Origin: Pomphorhynchus laevis | Taxonomy: Eukaryota; Acanthocephala; Palaeacanthocephala; Echinorhynchida; Pomphorhynchidae | NCBI GenBank assembly: GCA_012934845.2 | Contig: WNNJ02001180.1 | Span: 186,001 to 250,000, forward strand | Reading direction: 5' to 3' | DNA: 64,000 bases | In this document: in pieces, positions 23,919-53,790 of the stretch | Numbering within the stretch: the first letter of the stretch is position 1 | Layout: each line of letters begins with the position of its first letter | Made by a program: the position numbers and the translations under genes | Notes under the pieces: model-generated | What the model was told of the DNA's origin: nothing | Database searches by the model: none | The model's input: only the letters and a program-made list of their open reading frames with translations

Positions 23919-24938
23919 ATGAAAAGTCGATTAACTGTTTGCTTGGTATCAAGTTTGCCCTTGGCGATTGTTGCTGTAATCCTATTTGTAAAACAGATAC
24001 TTGCTCGCATTAGAAAATGTAAATGCGTTCGACCAGACGGACCCTGCACAGTTGTACTGACTGGGGCCACTGGTGGCATCGGACAACAATTATTGGTAGA
24101 GTTTTTACGTCAAGATTGTAATGTAATAATTGGTGTCCGGGATATGGAAAAAGCAAAATCCATGACGAATAAAATCAGATCGACGCTAGTTCCTAAATGT
24201 GGAACAATAACTATATTGTGGCTTGATCTTAGTTTTTTAAAATCTGTTAAAGAATTTGTCAATCAAATCGAGACACTCGAAGATCGCATTGATATTTTAG
24301 TAAATAATGCAGCTGTATTTCATACTACTGATCAAATTAAACTAAGTATTGATGGCTTCGAAGAGCATTTTCAGGTAAATTATTTAGCTCCGATGTTGCT
24401 ATGTGAATTGCTATGGCCAATGATGACTTTTGACGATAATGGAAACGATAGGACAAAACATATTAGTTCAAAAATAATCAACATAACATCTTCCTTATCA
24501 TCTCGTATGCGACGTCCGTTCGCTTTGGCGGACGTCAATTTTGCTAACTCTGCCTATTCTCCGTATGCTGCTTACGTGAGAAGCAAGTACGCTCTAAATC
24601 TTTATACTTTTGATTTGTATAAACGGATGTATGAAAAGAATATCAGGGTATTTAGCGTACATCCAGGGATTGTAATAACGCCTATGCATAGACGGAGGTC
24701 ACCAAACTTCTTTGCATTTCAATTATGGAGAACACTTGGATTTTTCTTATTTAACAGTCCATCCCAGTGTGCAAGGTCAATCGTTCATGTGTGTCTGTCT
24801 GGTCATTTCAATTGTCTACCTGAAGTAATGCTTAAATTAGATAAGCCCGAAAGTTGGCCGATAAATTTACATCAGCCAGAATTCACTAAAGAACTTTTTG
24901 ATTTTAGTAGGCTTGTATGCCTTTTACCGCCTATCTAA
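23919..24938 (+). CDS. Membrane-anchored short-chain dehydrogenase/reductase, retinol dehydrogenase-like
   Basis: The first ATG in frame is at 23919 (339 residues); the open frame extends upstream to a TTG but without an ATG. An N-terminal hydrophobic helix (LTVCLVSSLPLAIVAVILFV, about residues 5-24) suggests ER membrane anchoring. The Rossmann signature TGATGGIG follows near residue 47, then a dinucleotide-binding LDLS, NNAA near residue 129, the catalytic Ser in NITSS, the YxxxK pair in YVRSK and the downstream VHPGIV. This order is that of classical SDRs related to RDH11-14 and other oxidoreductases of all-trans-retinal or lipid carbonyls. The substrate cannot be read from sequence. A single exon; the nearest genes are LINE relics. 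All catalytic residues are present, so it is likely functional. Confidence 0.85.
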   Translation: MKSRLTVCLVSSLPLAIVAVILFVKQILARIRKCKCVRPDGPCTVVLTGATGGIGQQLLVEFLRQDCNVIIGVRDMEKAKSMTNKIRSTLVPKCGTITILWLDLSFLKSVKEFVNQIETLEDRIDILVNNAAVFHTTDQIKLSIDGFEEHFQVNYLAPMLLCELLWPMMTFDDNGNDRTKHISSKIINITSSLSSRMRRPFALADVNFANSAYSPYAAYVRSKYALNLYTFDLYKRMYEKNIRVFSVHPGIVITPMHRRRSPNFFAFQLWRTLGFFLFNSPSQCARSIVHVCLSGHFNCLPEVMLKLDKPESWPINLHQPEFTKELFDFSRLVCLLPPI

Positions 24939-25650
24939 TCGCTGAATTATTGATTTTTTGATATCTTTATAGATTAATTGTTTCAGCAATTAATTTAAAC
25001 ATTTAAAAACAATTATCTATCTCTTTTAATTTTAAAATTTGTTCTCTTAATTGGTTGACTTTCATTTGAAATTTATTTGTCCTGCTTTACTGTAATCGGA
25101 ATTATAGTTATGCTCACTTTTATGGCATTGCCTTCTAAAATTTTTGTTTTATTTTAAAAATCAATAATAATTATTATTGACTATAAATCTGTAAATGCTT
25201 TTAAATAGTGTCGAAACCTAATAACATAGCAGCTCATTCCGAAAAACTCTTATCTTTATCCTAACGCATACTATATGTGCATCTATATAAAATATAAAAT
25301 GCTGCAAATATTTCATGTGTATAATATAATTTTTTAACAAAAAATAGATATTATTTTGTTATTTATAATGTATTTATATTATATCTAAATATAATTTATT
25401 ATATAAAAATATATCAAAGTAAAACATACAGGTAAACCTTCGTTTTTATTTATTATATACTTTATAAAGTATACAGTTTGAACCTGCTGATTCAATTTAT
25501 TCAATGTTAATATGTAAAAGCACTGACAAACTTGAAGAATTAAAACACTGTGACGATTACTTAAAATGCTATGATTATATTATTTATTTTATTACTTATA
25601 AGTCTATTCATAAAGTACTATAATAAAATATTTTTAAATAATAAATTCAT
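24939..25650. other. AT-rich intergenic region downstream of SDR
   Basis: No gene seen. Composition is almost entirely A and T with runs of TATA and TTTAAT. The SDR 3' UTR should lie at its left end. Confidence 0.4.
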
Positions 25651-25654
25651 CATT

Positions 25655-26800
25655 TTAATTTCAGCAACATTTCGGAAAGGTCATTCAACGCTAACGAATT
25701 TGCTGTTATCACACGATAGCTGCACCAGATATCATGATTCTGGCATTCCGTTTGACGCCATCTTCGACTTCTCTAAGCCATTTGATATAGTCCTTCATGT
25801 TAATTTAATTAAAAAACTGCGTAATATCCACCTTGATGAGTGTTTAGTTCGCTGAATTATTAAATTTTTGTCTGACCGTCATTGATTCATAAGGGTAAAC
25901 GACGAATTATCTGATCGCTTTCCTAAAAATCTTGGAGTACCTCAGGGATCTATACTCGGTCCATTGTGTTTCAGCATATAAATTAAATACCTAATTCCTA
26001 AACTTAGATCTGAGTGTGTTCTTTATGCTGACGATTTAAAAATCTGACGTTTTATATTTTTGGAGTCAGGTGTAGACATCTTGCAGTATGATATTAACAC
26101 CATTGGCCTACATTTACATATCAAGACGTCCAGCGGAGTCAACTCATATTTATCATATAAACAGCAGTGTTATTCTTAGGACGAACTCATACAAAGATTT
26201 AAGTGTTTATATATGTTCTAACTTATCGACACGTTTACATACTGAAACTCCATGTTCCAAAGTGAGAAGGGTCATCGGCCTGATTCGCCGAGCTCTTGTT
26301 CATATTAACATCTCGTGCTTCAAAACAATCTCACAAGCACTTATTTTGAGCATCCTTCTATATGCTTCGCCGGCATGTTACCTAATCACCTTAAGAGAAC
26401 GTAATAATCTAGAGTCTGTCTTTCGATCAGCTACTAAAATGGTAAAAGCGGTTAGACATATGGAATATCAGGATCGGCTCTCGAGTTCGGGAATGAGATC
26501 ACTTCGATATCTGCACGACAAGGCGGACCTGTGCCTTGCCTGGCAAATTTTACACGACAATCGTCATCCACTCAGCTCGCTAATGCATACGCGTGATATA
26601 ACCTCACTTCGTGATCATTAGTTCACGCTAAAAACACGACGATTACGCTACAAACGAACGTCCCTATACTTCCAGCGAATCGTTAATACTTGGAACCACC
26701 TTGCTGACTCAACAGTTGCAACCTCGAATCTGGATTCTTTTAAACGAAATCTGGCGGAAGATCCCTTCTTGAAGACGAAGACCGAGTTAGAGGACATATG
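25655..26800 (+). mobile_element. LINE RT fragment, plus strand
   Basis: Translated pieces read FRKGHSTLTNLLLSH, DAIFDFSKPFDIV (motif A), LGVPQGSILGPLCF, VLYADDLKI (motif C, both Asp present), then DLSVYICSNLSTRLHTE, LLYASPACYL, ATKMVKAVR and TWNHLAD. Several in-frame stops occur. The order is that of the CR1/Jockey RT C-terminal half, closest by eye to family B. The 5' part is missing. Confidence 0.8.
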
Positions 26801-26985
26801 AACAATAGCAAGTACCCTGTACATTTACTTTTTCTACATTTACTTTTTCTGATTGTGACGCAACGTGTAATGAGACTCCCTGCTCACTTTGTTCTCAATT
26901 TTTTAAGATTATATTTTTTTCGAAAAACAATCAATTTTGAAAAGCATTGCATGTTATAAACTTTGAATGTTAAAGAAAATTAAGC

Positions 26986-27240
26986 TCATTGAGTGTTAGT
27001 CTGCGCATTCCCTCTCGAACTTGTCGGGTCTCGGAGGCACGCGGATGAAGCACGGGCCACTTTAAACGACAACCTTCTTTTGAGGTTTGATATTATGTCG
27101 GCATAGCTTGTTAGGCTCTGTCTTGATTTTGCAGTAGCGTTTGATTTTATTATAGATCGAGGATCGCGATCTCCAAATCCACTGACGATGATAGGATAAA
27201 TGATATAAACGAACCTTTTGATTGTTTTCACTCTTTCTTC
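26986..27240 (-). pseudogene. Terminal fragment of a LINE related to the one in Rpt4 intron 9
   Basis: The minus strand reads EERVKTI, then YADIISNLKRRLSFKVARASS and CLRDPTSSR. This resembles the end of the element at 43280-46150 (ITWLRTKISILSARMRSAS, LRNHRTSSRD). The match is short and made by eye; it could be chance, but the order and spacing agree. Confidence 0.45.
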
Positions 27241-27724
27241 GTATTTAGAAATCTTCCTTTCTCGTTGTATTCAAACGAGGACGAGATGGCTCGGTTGGAA
27301 AACGATTGAGCAAAAATGGAAAAGACACTGACATCCAAGAATGCCCGCTCATATCATGTGCCATTGAGTCCTGTTCCTACCACTTCTAGCCTTGCTCCAT
27401 ATTCTCTTGAAGTTTTCGACGCGTCAAATTTAAGGTTGCCAGGAACTGGGGATAGTTGTGGTTCGATTTTCCCGCTGTGACACACACTGGTTAGTTTATG
27501 AGCAATTATGTCACGTAACGCATTGTGCTTGATGGTTGGGAGGCCACATGATATATAATATAATTTACATACAAAGTATATGTAAATGATACAAATTTAT
27601 TAATTTAATTCACGAGGAAGCAACATTTTCATTTTAACTTTTTTAATTATCTTTCTATACCACAGAAAGCTAGTAACTGTTTGAATTTATCTAGTTATCT
27701 CCATTTATAGATGAATGTATTATT
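27241..27724. other. Unassigned spacer
   Basis: No domain is recognised. Base composition is more balanced at 27250-27500 than around it, so it may hold further worn transposon coding sequence on the minus strand. Confidence 0.3.
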
Positions 27725-28610
27725 AAATACAAGGCGATAGCTGAGAAGCTGTTTTGCCTGATGAAATAAAATTTACAAATTAATTCAGTAAATTGTTAGC
27801 ATCAAGATCAGCAGGATTCAAGATATCCGTTGAAGTGCGAATGTCGATTATCCATCCATGCAAGGCACAGTCACTTAAAGTGCTTCATCGAAGAAGCGGC
27901 GACGACTTCCTCAGGCAACACATTCCACAAGTTGAGCGCGCGATGTGACAGTCGAAAGTTGGCAGGCAATTGAGAATGGTGCCTCTTATACAGCGATTTC
28001 GAGTGACCGCGTAATGCCCTACTTCTCAATCCAAAGATTTTAGCGGGGAAGCCATCAAGTTTGTTTACAATCGCCCAAAGGCAAGACAAGTCTAGTAAAA
28101 TAAATCTGTCACGAATTGAGCTTATCCCCAGCGCACGCAGCCGCATGGGGTAGGACGTTCCAGGCCTAAAGCATATCCTTGAACATCTCTTCAGTACCGA
28201 CTCATAGTCGAGCAATTCACGCTTAGTGGTAGGAAAGCATGCAGAAATGCAGTACTCCAGATGAGGGCGGACTAGTGAAGAAAATAAGATACTAAGCATT
28301 GGAGGTGACAGTCTGAGAAATGTATTTTTGATGTAGTACACAATGTTATAGTTGCTTTTGTCTTTGCATGCTCACTATTCATCGTGTCTTAAGAAAGTGA
28401 TGAATTGTTACACCTAAGTCTTTATGGTGTTCAACTTTTTTAATAACTAACTACCAATGCGATACTGGTACGACGAAGTAGCCTTCCCCATTCGCATCAA
28501 AACACATTTATCAACGTTTAACATGAGTCCAGTGACTTCACAGCATTCAGTAAGGCAGTCCAGGTCGTCATGTAGTGACTGACAATCGGTAGGAGTACGA
28601 ACAACATTTA
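27725..28610 (-). mobile_element. LINE RT C-terminal fragment, minus strand
   Basis: From 28610 downward the minus strand gives GLMLNVDKCVLMRMG in one frame and, from 28341 to 27871, YYIKNTFLRL, RPHLEYCISACFP, LKRCSRICF, and LWNVLPEEVVAASS. These are the thumb and C-terminal blocks of family A-type RTs. The 3' end near 27725 has TGTATTTAATAATA, like the tails of A and its degenerate copy. The 5' end is truncated after motif C. Confidence 0.8.
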
Positions 28611-28704
28611 TGTAGGATAAAAAATATCGATAATTATCAATTTACTTGTGTGATTTTTAATAAATATAATGAATATATGAATTTCTATAATGAATTGATC
28701 TATA

Positions 28705-29133
28705 ATGGATAAAAAGGGTATAAAGGTTGAATTAGATAATAAAACTATACCTATATTATATTGGAATCCAAAATTACATAAAAATCCAATAAAACCTAGG
28801 TTCATATGTAGTGCGTTTAAATGTACATTAAAACCACTTTCTGTTTATATGAATAAAATGCTTAAAGTAATTAAAGCACATTTTAAAAAATATTGCAAGG
28901 TAATCGAAATTAATACTGGTATAAAACACTATTTCAGTATTAATTCTACAAAAGAATTTTTAGAACACACAAAAGGAATAAATTTTCAAAATATAAATAC
29001 ATACGATTTTAGTACTCTTTATACAAATCTAGATTTAGTAGATATTAAAGAAGCGTTAGTAAAATTAATTAATCTTATATTCGGAAAAAGATATACAGAT
29101 ATATGTTATAATAATTATAAATTTAATATTTAA
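28705..29133 (+). pseudogene. Penelope-like element reverse transcriptase fragment
   Basis: A 142-residue frame with PILYWNPKLHKNP, RFICSAFKCTLKPLSVYMNK, KKYCKVIEINTG and YDFSTLYTNL. The PKLHKxP and KPLS blocks and the motif A form DFSTLYT are characteristic of Penelope-like element RTs, not of LINEs or LTR elements. The fragment ends just after motif A; the remaining RT and the GIY-YIG endonuclease are not seen. It is flanked by AT-rich sequence without recognisable pseudo-LTRs. Confidence 0.85.
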
Positions 29134-29617
29134 ATTTACAAGAAACATATTTCTGCATGAAATAATCAATTATTTTATTATTTTATTTTTATTCATAAAT
29201 AATTTAGTATAGTAGACTCAGTTACCTTAGCTGATTTGCCGAATGATTGGTTCAATTCGGGTCTCGTATCCGCCCGAATAAATTAATTTTTTATTTTATT
29301 ATTTTATTTTATTAATCATTATGTTTAATTTATAAATAATTAAGTATACGTAAACTCAGTTAACTTTTTCTAATATTTAAAGTTAACAAAGAAATGCTAC
29401 ATTGACATAATCGTCAACAATATTATCCCTTCTCATTAACAATGTGCAATGAACGATTAATAGTAATCTGTGGACATAAATATAATGTCAACGACTTTGA
29501 TAATCTCTTGATTAGCATATTCGTAATTCTTATTTAAGTTTATTAATTCTAATTTAATTCTTATTCTTATTTTAGTTGGTAGCATCTGTACACATTTTCT
29601 GTTCTCAAATTGATTTA
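29134..29617. repeat. AT-rich imperfect direct repeats after the Penelope fragment
   Basis: A block of TTATTATTTTATTTT followed by TAATTTAGTATA and ACTCAGTTA (29165-29230) recurs degenerately at 29290-29365. No coding sequence is seen. Confidence 0.45.
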
Positions 29618-30009
29618 CTGAATTAAAATGCAACTCATCTATCCAAACGCCATACAACTTATCAACTGATCAATCAGTTATGATCAGTTATTAGATTATT
29701 AATAATCAGTCACTAATAATTAATTGCAATCAGTTGATTGCAATCTTTAGTAATTTGTTTACAAAGTTCAATTTATATAATTCTATTATATATTCTATAT
29801 TCTATTTTATATTCTATTCTATATTATCTCATAATTTATTATCTGATAATTTTATATTGTCTAATGAAACTGAATTAAAATGCAACTCCGCTACGTAAAG
29901 GCTATACAACTTATCAACTGATCAATCAGTTATGATCAGTTATTAGATTATTAATAATCAGTCACTAATAATTAATTGCAATCAGTTGATTGTAATCTTT
30001 AGTAATTTG
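29618..30009. repeat. Direct repeat of about 140 bp containing short palindromes
   Basis: 29622-29760 and 29870-30009 are nearly identical from ACTGAATTAAAATGCAACTC to CTTTAGTAATTTGT. Each copy is dense in dyads such as TGATCAATCAGTTATGATCA. The 110-bp spacer is TATTCTATATTC-rich. The second copy ends about 160 bp 5' of the Rpt4 start codon. Confidence 0.75.
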
Positions 30010-30167
30010 TCTAATGAAACAATTTAAAAACGCTCAAATTTTTACAAATATGAAATGAATGTAAAATGAGTCGCCTTTTATCAAAATTTTGTTTTAATAA
30101 CAAAAAATATATACTATTTTTATTTCAGATTCGTACAAGCAAAGTAATATTTTTATAATCACGACTG

Positions 30168-47843
<17,676 letters not shown>

Positions 47844-48044
47844 TTATATATGACATCTTTGTGTGCTTTCGACGTGCGATTTAACGAATACATTTTTATT
47901 CGTTTTTTAAATGTAATTATTACTACGATGAGGTGGTCAGCACAAAGCTGGCTACCTTATATTTTTATCTAACTAATACATTTTGATCTAATTATATGCC
48001 TTCGGTTTTTTCGATTATTACTTAAATTTTCAAATGCTTTCAAA

Positions 48045-48905
48045 GTTTAAAATATGGTGCCGATAATAATGAAATATGGTGTCAAAAATAATGGAATAAG
48101 GTGTTATAATAGTTAAGTATGGTGTCAATTATGGTAAAATATAGTGCCAATAATGGTTAAATATAGTGTCAATAATATTGAAATATGGTGTTAATAATAG
48201 TGAAATAAGGTGTCAATAATAGTTAAATATGGTGTGAATTAGTGTGAAACAAAGTGTTAATAATAGTTAAATATGGTGTAAATTATAGTTAAATATAGTG
48301 TCAATAATATTGAAATATGGTGTTAATAATAGTAAAACAAGGTGTCAATAATAGTTAAATATGGTGTGAATTAGTGTGAAACAAAGTGTTAATAATAGTG
48401 AAATATTGTGTTAATTATAGTTAAATATAGTGTAAATAAAATAGTGAAATATGGTGTTAATAATAATGAAATAAGGTGTCAATAATAGTTAAATATGGTG
48501 TGAATTAGTGAGAAACAAAGTGTCAATAATAAAATAAGGTGTCAATAATAATAATGAAATACGGTGTCAATAATAGAAAAATATGGTGTCAATAATAGAA
48601 AAATATGGTGTCAATAATAGAAAAATATGGTGTCAATAATAGAAAAATAGGGTGTTAATAATAATGAAATAAGGTGTCATTAATAATGACATACGGTGTC
48701 AATAATAATGAAATAAGGTGTCAATAATAATGAAATACGGTGTCAATAATAATGAAATACGGTGTCAATAATAGAAAAATAGGGTGTTAATAATAATGAA
48801 ATATGGTGTCAACAATAGAAAAATATGGTGGTTATTATAATGAAATAAGTTGTCAGTAATAATGAAATATGGTGTTAATAATAGAAAAATATGGTGTCAA
48901 TGATA
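48045..48905. repeat. Minisatellite, about 22-bp unit
   Basis: About 40 imperfect units of AAATATGGTGTCAATAATAG with variants (GTTAATAATAGTG, AAATAAGGTGTC, AAATACGG). It starts about 200 bp past the Rpt4 stop codon. The most regular units are 48560-48660. No coding function is inferred. Confidence 0.9.
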
Positions 48906-50559
48906 ATTGTATGTATTAAAACAACATATTTCTTATTTCATTTAATTTTAAACTAAAATACTCTTTGGATTTCAATATTTTAATATTTTAAAATATTTTA
49001 ATTATTAATTAAAATAGATAATATAATTATTGATTTAATATAATTTTTATATTATAATGACATAGTTAACTTTCATAAAATTAAAACATTATAAAAGTCA
49101 TGTATAAGTCGTCAAATAAATTCCCACCATTTCCGAATTTCAATTATAGAATTGTTTGTTGAACCTCGAATATATTGGATATCAAATATTAATAATTAGG
49201 ACGCTATTTATTTACCACTAAATTGCTGTCAATAATCAAGCGTTTAACTGCTTTTAATTTAAAAATATATAATTTTTTTGCCTTCTAATGGCAGCCACAC
49301 AAGCGATAATTTTTGGATTTCAAAAATTGAGGCGGCTTACACTAATGCCTGTAGCGAATTTACGCATTTAAGTATAGATCATTACTTTATGCGTATTGTA
49401 AAAGTTTAGATTGAAAGAGAGAGACCCACTGTACCGAAGGTCCGAACACTTCTAGGATAAGCTAACAATAGTGTTTAGATATTAAATACAGTTTGATATT
49501 ATTGATACATTACATACTTTTTGGGAGTAATTTAAATCATCCATTGGGCATTTTAATGGAAGTCGCCGATTTCAGTAAACAACATGCAGTTTAATTAAAC
49601 GTAGATAAGGCGGATAAACATGATATAATTTAAAATATTTATTATTTTGTAAAATATTAAATCTATTAATATTATCTAGTGGTAAACATAAAATAAACAT
49701 AAAAGTCATAATAAATGAACCACTTAGCAAATTATCAAGAATTGCATTGAAACGTCAGTGATCCCAAAGCAATCATGGCGAGAACATCCAATTGATTTTT
49801 GGTAAATATAGGCAACTATTGCGAACTTTGTAAAACCGTAATTAAGAAAATCACTAATCTAATTAATAAGAAGACGGAGAAACTGAATTTATTTAATTTA
49901 ATATTTAGATGATAACATGACAACAATTACATTAAATTGGGTGCACATTTTTTTACAGAATCGCCGCTTATTGAGAAATTAGTGCAAACACGTGTGTCAA
50001 CTGTTTGTCGATCTTTAACATTTTTGAAATATCTGCTTTGTTATTATTTTTAAACGATGTCTCGGTTTAAGTCTATATACTCAGGGATTAATAATTTCCG
50101 TCTTTTGAATTATCACTTTAGAGTTTTGAATCGAACTAATATTTATTAAGTGATTGGTTTCGTGAATATGCTGGATTATGACGTAAATGATACGTGTACA
50201 GCGTTTTTAATGTCATTTAGTTATTCCTTAGAAAATGTGCCATAGCATCAACTGGACAGTTCGAGTAAAGATAATAAAATAAATTGTTAAAAGTTTATGA
50301 GATGTAAACTAGGAAGACTTAATAATCTACAAATTAAGAAGACTTAACATTAATCGTATGAACATTGTCAACTAATTATTCATAAATCTGTAAATTACTC
50401 CAAATAATTTCAAACCTATCATTTTGATGAGAGTAGAATAATTACGGCAGGGTTGCGAAATAAAATAATGTTAAATACAAATAACTTATTTTGTTTATTT
50501 GTTTTGTCGGAAATCAAAAAATATATATTTTAAACATATTTTTTATATTTATTCAAATA
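48906..50559. other. Intergenic region without a recognised gene
   Basis: AT-rich sequence. No ORF above background and no repeat family that I can match to the rest of the window. Confidence 0.5.
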
Positions 50560-51000
50560 CATGCCAAAAGGCTATTCAGGAAGAGTCCAAAAAAACGCAA
50601 ATAGTCATTCAACAGATCGTAGCTAAATAGGATAGTTCATCAGAGCTGCTGAATGTCGGCATTGTTCACAAATCTATTTGCAACATCGTGATTTAAACGT
50701 GGCCAAGCTTGGAGCAGCAACGACTTCATCAGGCAGTGAATTCTACATATTAATTCCTATCCTCGAATCTAAGTATTTTCGGTAATCTGCCAAATCGAGA
50801 TTTATACAAAACTTTAATATATCCCCGCTACCTACCCAACTAGTGATTACATCGGTGGGATAACCCATTGCACAATTCGATATCTGCTATATGCAAACCA
50901 TTTCCAAAACTATGAATCTCTCACGTACAGACAGCATTCCAATACGACTAAGACGTACATGATAATCACCACCACCTGAGTCACACAGAGATTCGAACCC
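50560..51000 (-). mobile_element. Degenerate 3' end of a LINE family A copy
   Basis: The minus strand follows 7370-7810 of LINE A: ATCATGTACGTCTTAGTCG, GGGTTATCCCACCGATG, GATTTGGCAGATTACC, and the 3' end AATAGCC-TTTT-GGC followed by ATGTATTTGAATAAAT. Many indels. It is truncated on its 5' side near 51000. Confidence 0.8.
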
Positions 51001-51059
51001 AGTTTAAGAATTGACTTCAAGTGTATATATATTATATATACATATTATTATTTCACACA

Positions 51060-52185
51060 ACTTATTAGCCTCAAATGGCTATTTTAACTGTTCACTGAAA
51101 AGAAAAAAATCAATGACTAAAATAACTTAAAACGTCCACACCATTATTTAATTGTCAGTGTCGAATATTTTGTTTGAAGCTGCAGTAGCTGGATGCACAT
51201 ACAATTTCTTTAGGCAGCGCATCCCATACGTTTAAGGACCGATGTGAAAATCGCATCACGCTTGAGATTTTGTCATGTGGTAATTTATATAGTGATAGAA
51301 GATGACCTTTACGAGCCGTCGAACTAATCTTAACATAGTGAGAAGGAAATCTCTCTGTGGAACGATCCATCTGCCACGTGGCAATAATGTCTAGGTAAAT
51401 GAAGTCTAAGCGGTCTACGTATGACAACGCAGATTGAAAACATATTCTGGAGCCTCTTCGAAGCACTGACTCAAGCTTTGTGATTTCGGCCTTTGTAGAT
51501 GGAAATGATGCCTGTATACAATATTCAATGTCTGGGCGAACAAATGCGAAATATAGTCGCTTAAAACTTAGTGGGCGTAGTTTTGCAAACGTATTTTGGA
51601 TGTAATGCATAGCTTTCATCGCCTTAACATGAATAAAGTCAGTAAGCGATTTCTCAATGTCCTGTCCAAAATTACACACAAATACCTACGTTCAGATACA
51701 ACTTCGAATGTATGAACCCCAAATTGAAATTCACGACCATGTTTACTTTTTCCTAGCTTCATTTTCCTAGCTTCAGTATCATACCCGTAACTTCATTTGT
51801 GTATTCGATCAAGGTCGTCCTGTACGTATCATTGATATTAGCAGATAAAAGTTTAAGATCATCCGCAAAAGCCAATAAGAGTTCTGGATTCTTAACAGCA
51901 AGTCATTAAGGTAAACAATAAAGAAAAGAGGAGCGAGTACAGTACCCTGCGGAGGTCCACAATTTACACGTTTAGGGGAAGATAAATGGCTTCCAACTCT
52001 AACTTTCAAAAATCTATTTCTGAGAAAATCGCCAACCCACCTAAACAGCAACGAAGAAACTTTATAATGAGACAACAAGCTAAGCTTTCTTTCAAGCAAA
52101 CTTTCATGCTGAACTCGAACGAAGGCTCTCGAAAAATCAATAAATATTACATCAATTAAATTGCCAAAACTAAGTGCATCAATCT
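51060..52185 (-). mobile_element. LINE 3' half (RT), minus strand
   Basis: From about 52185: VIFIDFSRAF (motif A), 52099-51809 with SSLLFRWVGDFLRNRFLKVRV and GPPQGTVLAPLFF, then a 1-nt shift to the frame with LLLAFADDLKLLSAN (motif C), and 51679-51155 with MHYIQNTFAKLRPL, RPDIEYCIQASFP, LRRGSRICFQ and WDALPKEIVCASS. The 3' end near 51062 has TAGCC-ATTTGA-GGCTA. Related to family A but distinct. The 5' half is missing. Confidence 0.82.
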
Positions 52186-52199
52186 ACATTTCGCCTTGC

Positions 52200-53790
52200 A
52201 ACATATCCCCATGATTATTCGTCATTTCTCAAGACCAAAGTATCCACGTTGCTCTCTTACACCCCGGTCTCCATCCTATCCCACTCTGCACCGCCTAGGC
52301 TCATCCTCCCGGAACACTTTCATCTTCTCCCTGTCTCACCTACCGAAGCCTAATCTGTCCTCATGTCCTTGCCCAACAAAACCTCACCTGCCGATCCCCT
52401 GCCTACCCACATACTTAAATCCATATGCACATAGATATTCCCTTTTCTCACAACCTTGTTAATCTCGTCCATCCGCAGTCGTATCTTCCATTCACACTGG
52501 AAATCCGCAATCGTTTGTCCCCACCTTAATAAACAATATCTCGACCCCTCTTTTCCTTCTAGCTATCGCCCATTTCACTACTCCCTACGCTTTCTAAGCT
52601 CTTAAAACGCCTCATCTTAATACAGATAAACGCTTATTTCTCCTCATCCAATCTGTACCCTCCTTTCCAATCCGCTTTTTGCTCTAATCACCCCACAGAA
52701 ATCGCCTGCATGAAAGTGTACAACGACTTACTCGTTTCTCAAGACAATGCTCTATATAGTGTTCGCATTTCCCTTGCCCTCCCCTCCGCATTCGACATTG
52801 TCGACCAATCCGTCATCATTTCTCGCCTTCGCTATGATTACGGCTTTTCTTCCTCCTCCGTAGCATGGTTTGCCTCATATCTATTCAACCGTTCCTTTCG
52901 TGTCTGTTCTAATTCATCATCCCATCCCATCCTTATTTTTTGCGGGGTCCCACAAGGTTCAGTCCTAGGTCCCCTGATTTTCTCTCTTCTGCTTGGCGAT
53001 CTCTCTCCGTTTATCAAACCTTTCTCCTTTAACGTCATGCAATACGCCGATGACATCCTAATCTATGCTCATGCACCGGCACATCGTATACACGATATCG
53101 GCATTTCTGCCTCGAACTGTCTTTCTTCTATCAACAAAGGTCTCTCCAATCTCCATCTCGTTCTAAACCCCGACAAGTCTAAAATAATGTGGATCCTCTC
53201 CCGTAAACCAAGCATATTCCCTCCCACTGTATCTTTTGCCTTATCTATTACTGCATCAGCCTATTCGCAAATTCTCTTCCCTAAAATCGATTACTGCCTC
53301 AGCCTTTTCGCAAATTCTCCAAAATCTATCATCCTATTTCTACAACGAATAATCAACTCCGCCGTTCGAGTGCTCTTTCGTCTCCGTCGCTTCGACCGCA
53401 CATCCACATATCTTGCCCAACTCTCCCAACCCACCATCCACATCCGCGTCAAACTCCGCCTTCTCGTCACTTTTCGTCTCATTGATATCGGCTTACCATC
53501 GTTCACCAACCTTCCTTTCTTAGACGACACTCGCCCCACCTCGCTATCGCTGCGTTTCCGTCATTCTCTTTTACTCCACGTTCCCAATTACTCTAACAAC
53601 TACTGTGTCCGATCCTTCCTCGTCACCGCCCCATCGCTTGGAATCAGCTTCCTCTAGACGTTCGCTGCGCTTCCTCGTCATTAACATTCAAACACCTCCT
53701 CCGTTCACATCTTCTCGACACACGATTTACATTTTTGTTTTGTTGTGGTCATATAAGCGTGCGCTGGCACGCATTTGCCACGTTAAAATA
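52200..53790 (+). mobile_element. LINE copy E, GC-richer relative of family C
   Basis: The N-terminal RT part is in shifted frames at 52300-52690 (HLLPVS, LPNKTSPADP, SYRPF). 52710-53657 is a long frame with FDIVDQSVIISRLRYDYGF, GVPQGSVLGPLIFSLLLGD, MQYADDILIYAHAP (motif C intact), LNPDKSKIMWILSR, then FPKIDYCLSLFANSPKS. Relative to LINE C about 60 residues are missing before FPKIDYC. The 3' end carries the family hairpin at 53757-53772. Its composition is distinctly richer in C than its surroundings, suggesting more recent arrival or a different subfamily. Confidence 0.82.
53757..53772 (+). other. 3'-terminal hairpin of LINE copy E
   Basis: GCGTGC-GCTG-GCACGC, a perfect 6-bp stem with a tetraloop, followed by ATTTGCCACGTTA as in LINE C. 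Confidence 0.65.

Noticed and set aside
50970-51010. tRNA-like B-box (GGTTCGAATCT on the minus strand)
   Set aside because: It aligns with the coding sequence of the LINE A RT 3' region, and no A-box or cloverleaf is seen.
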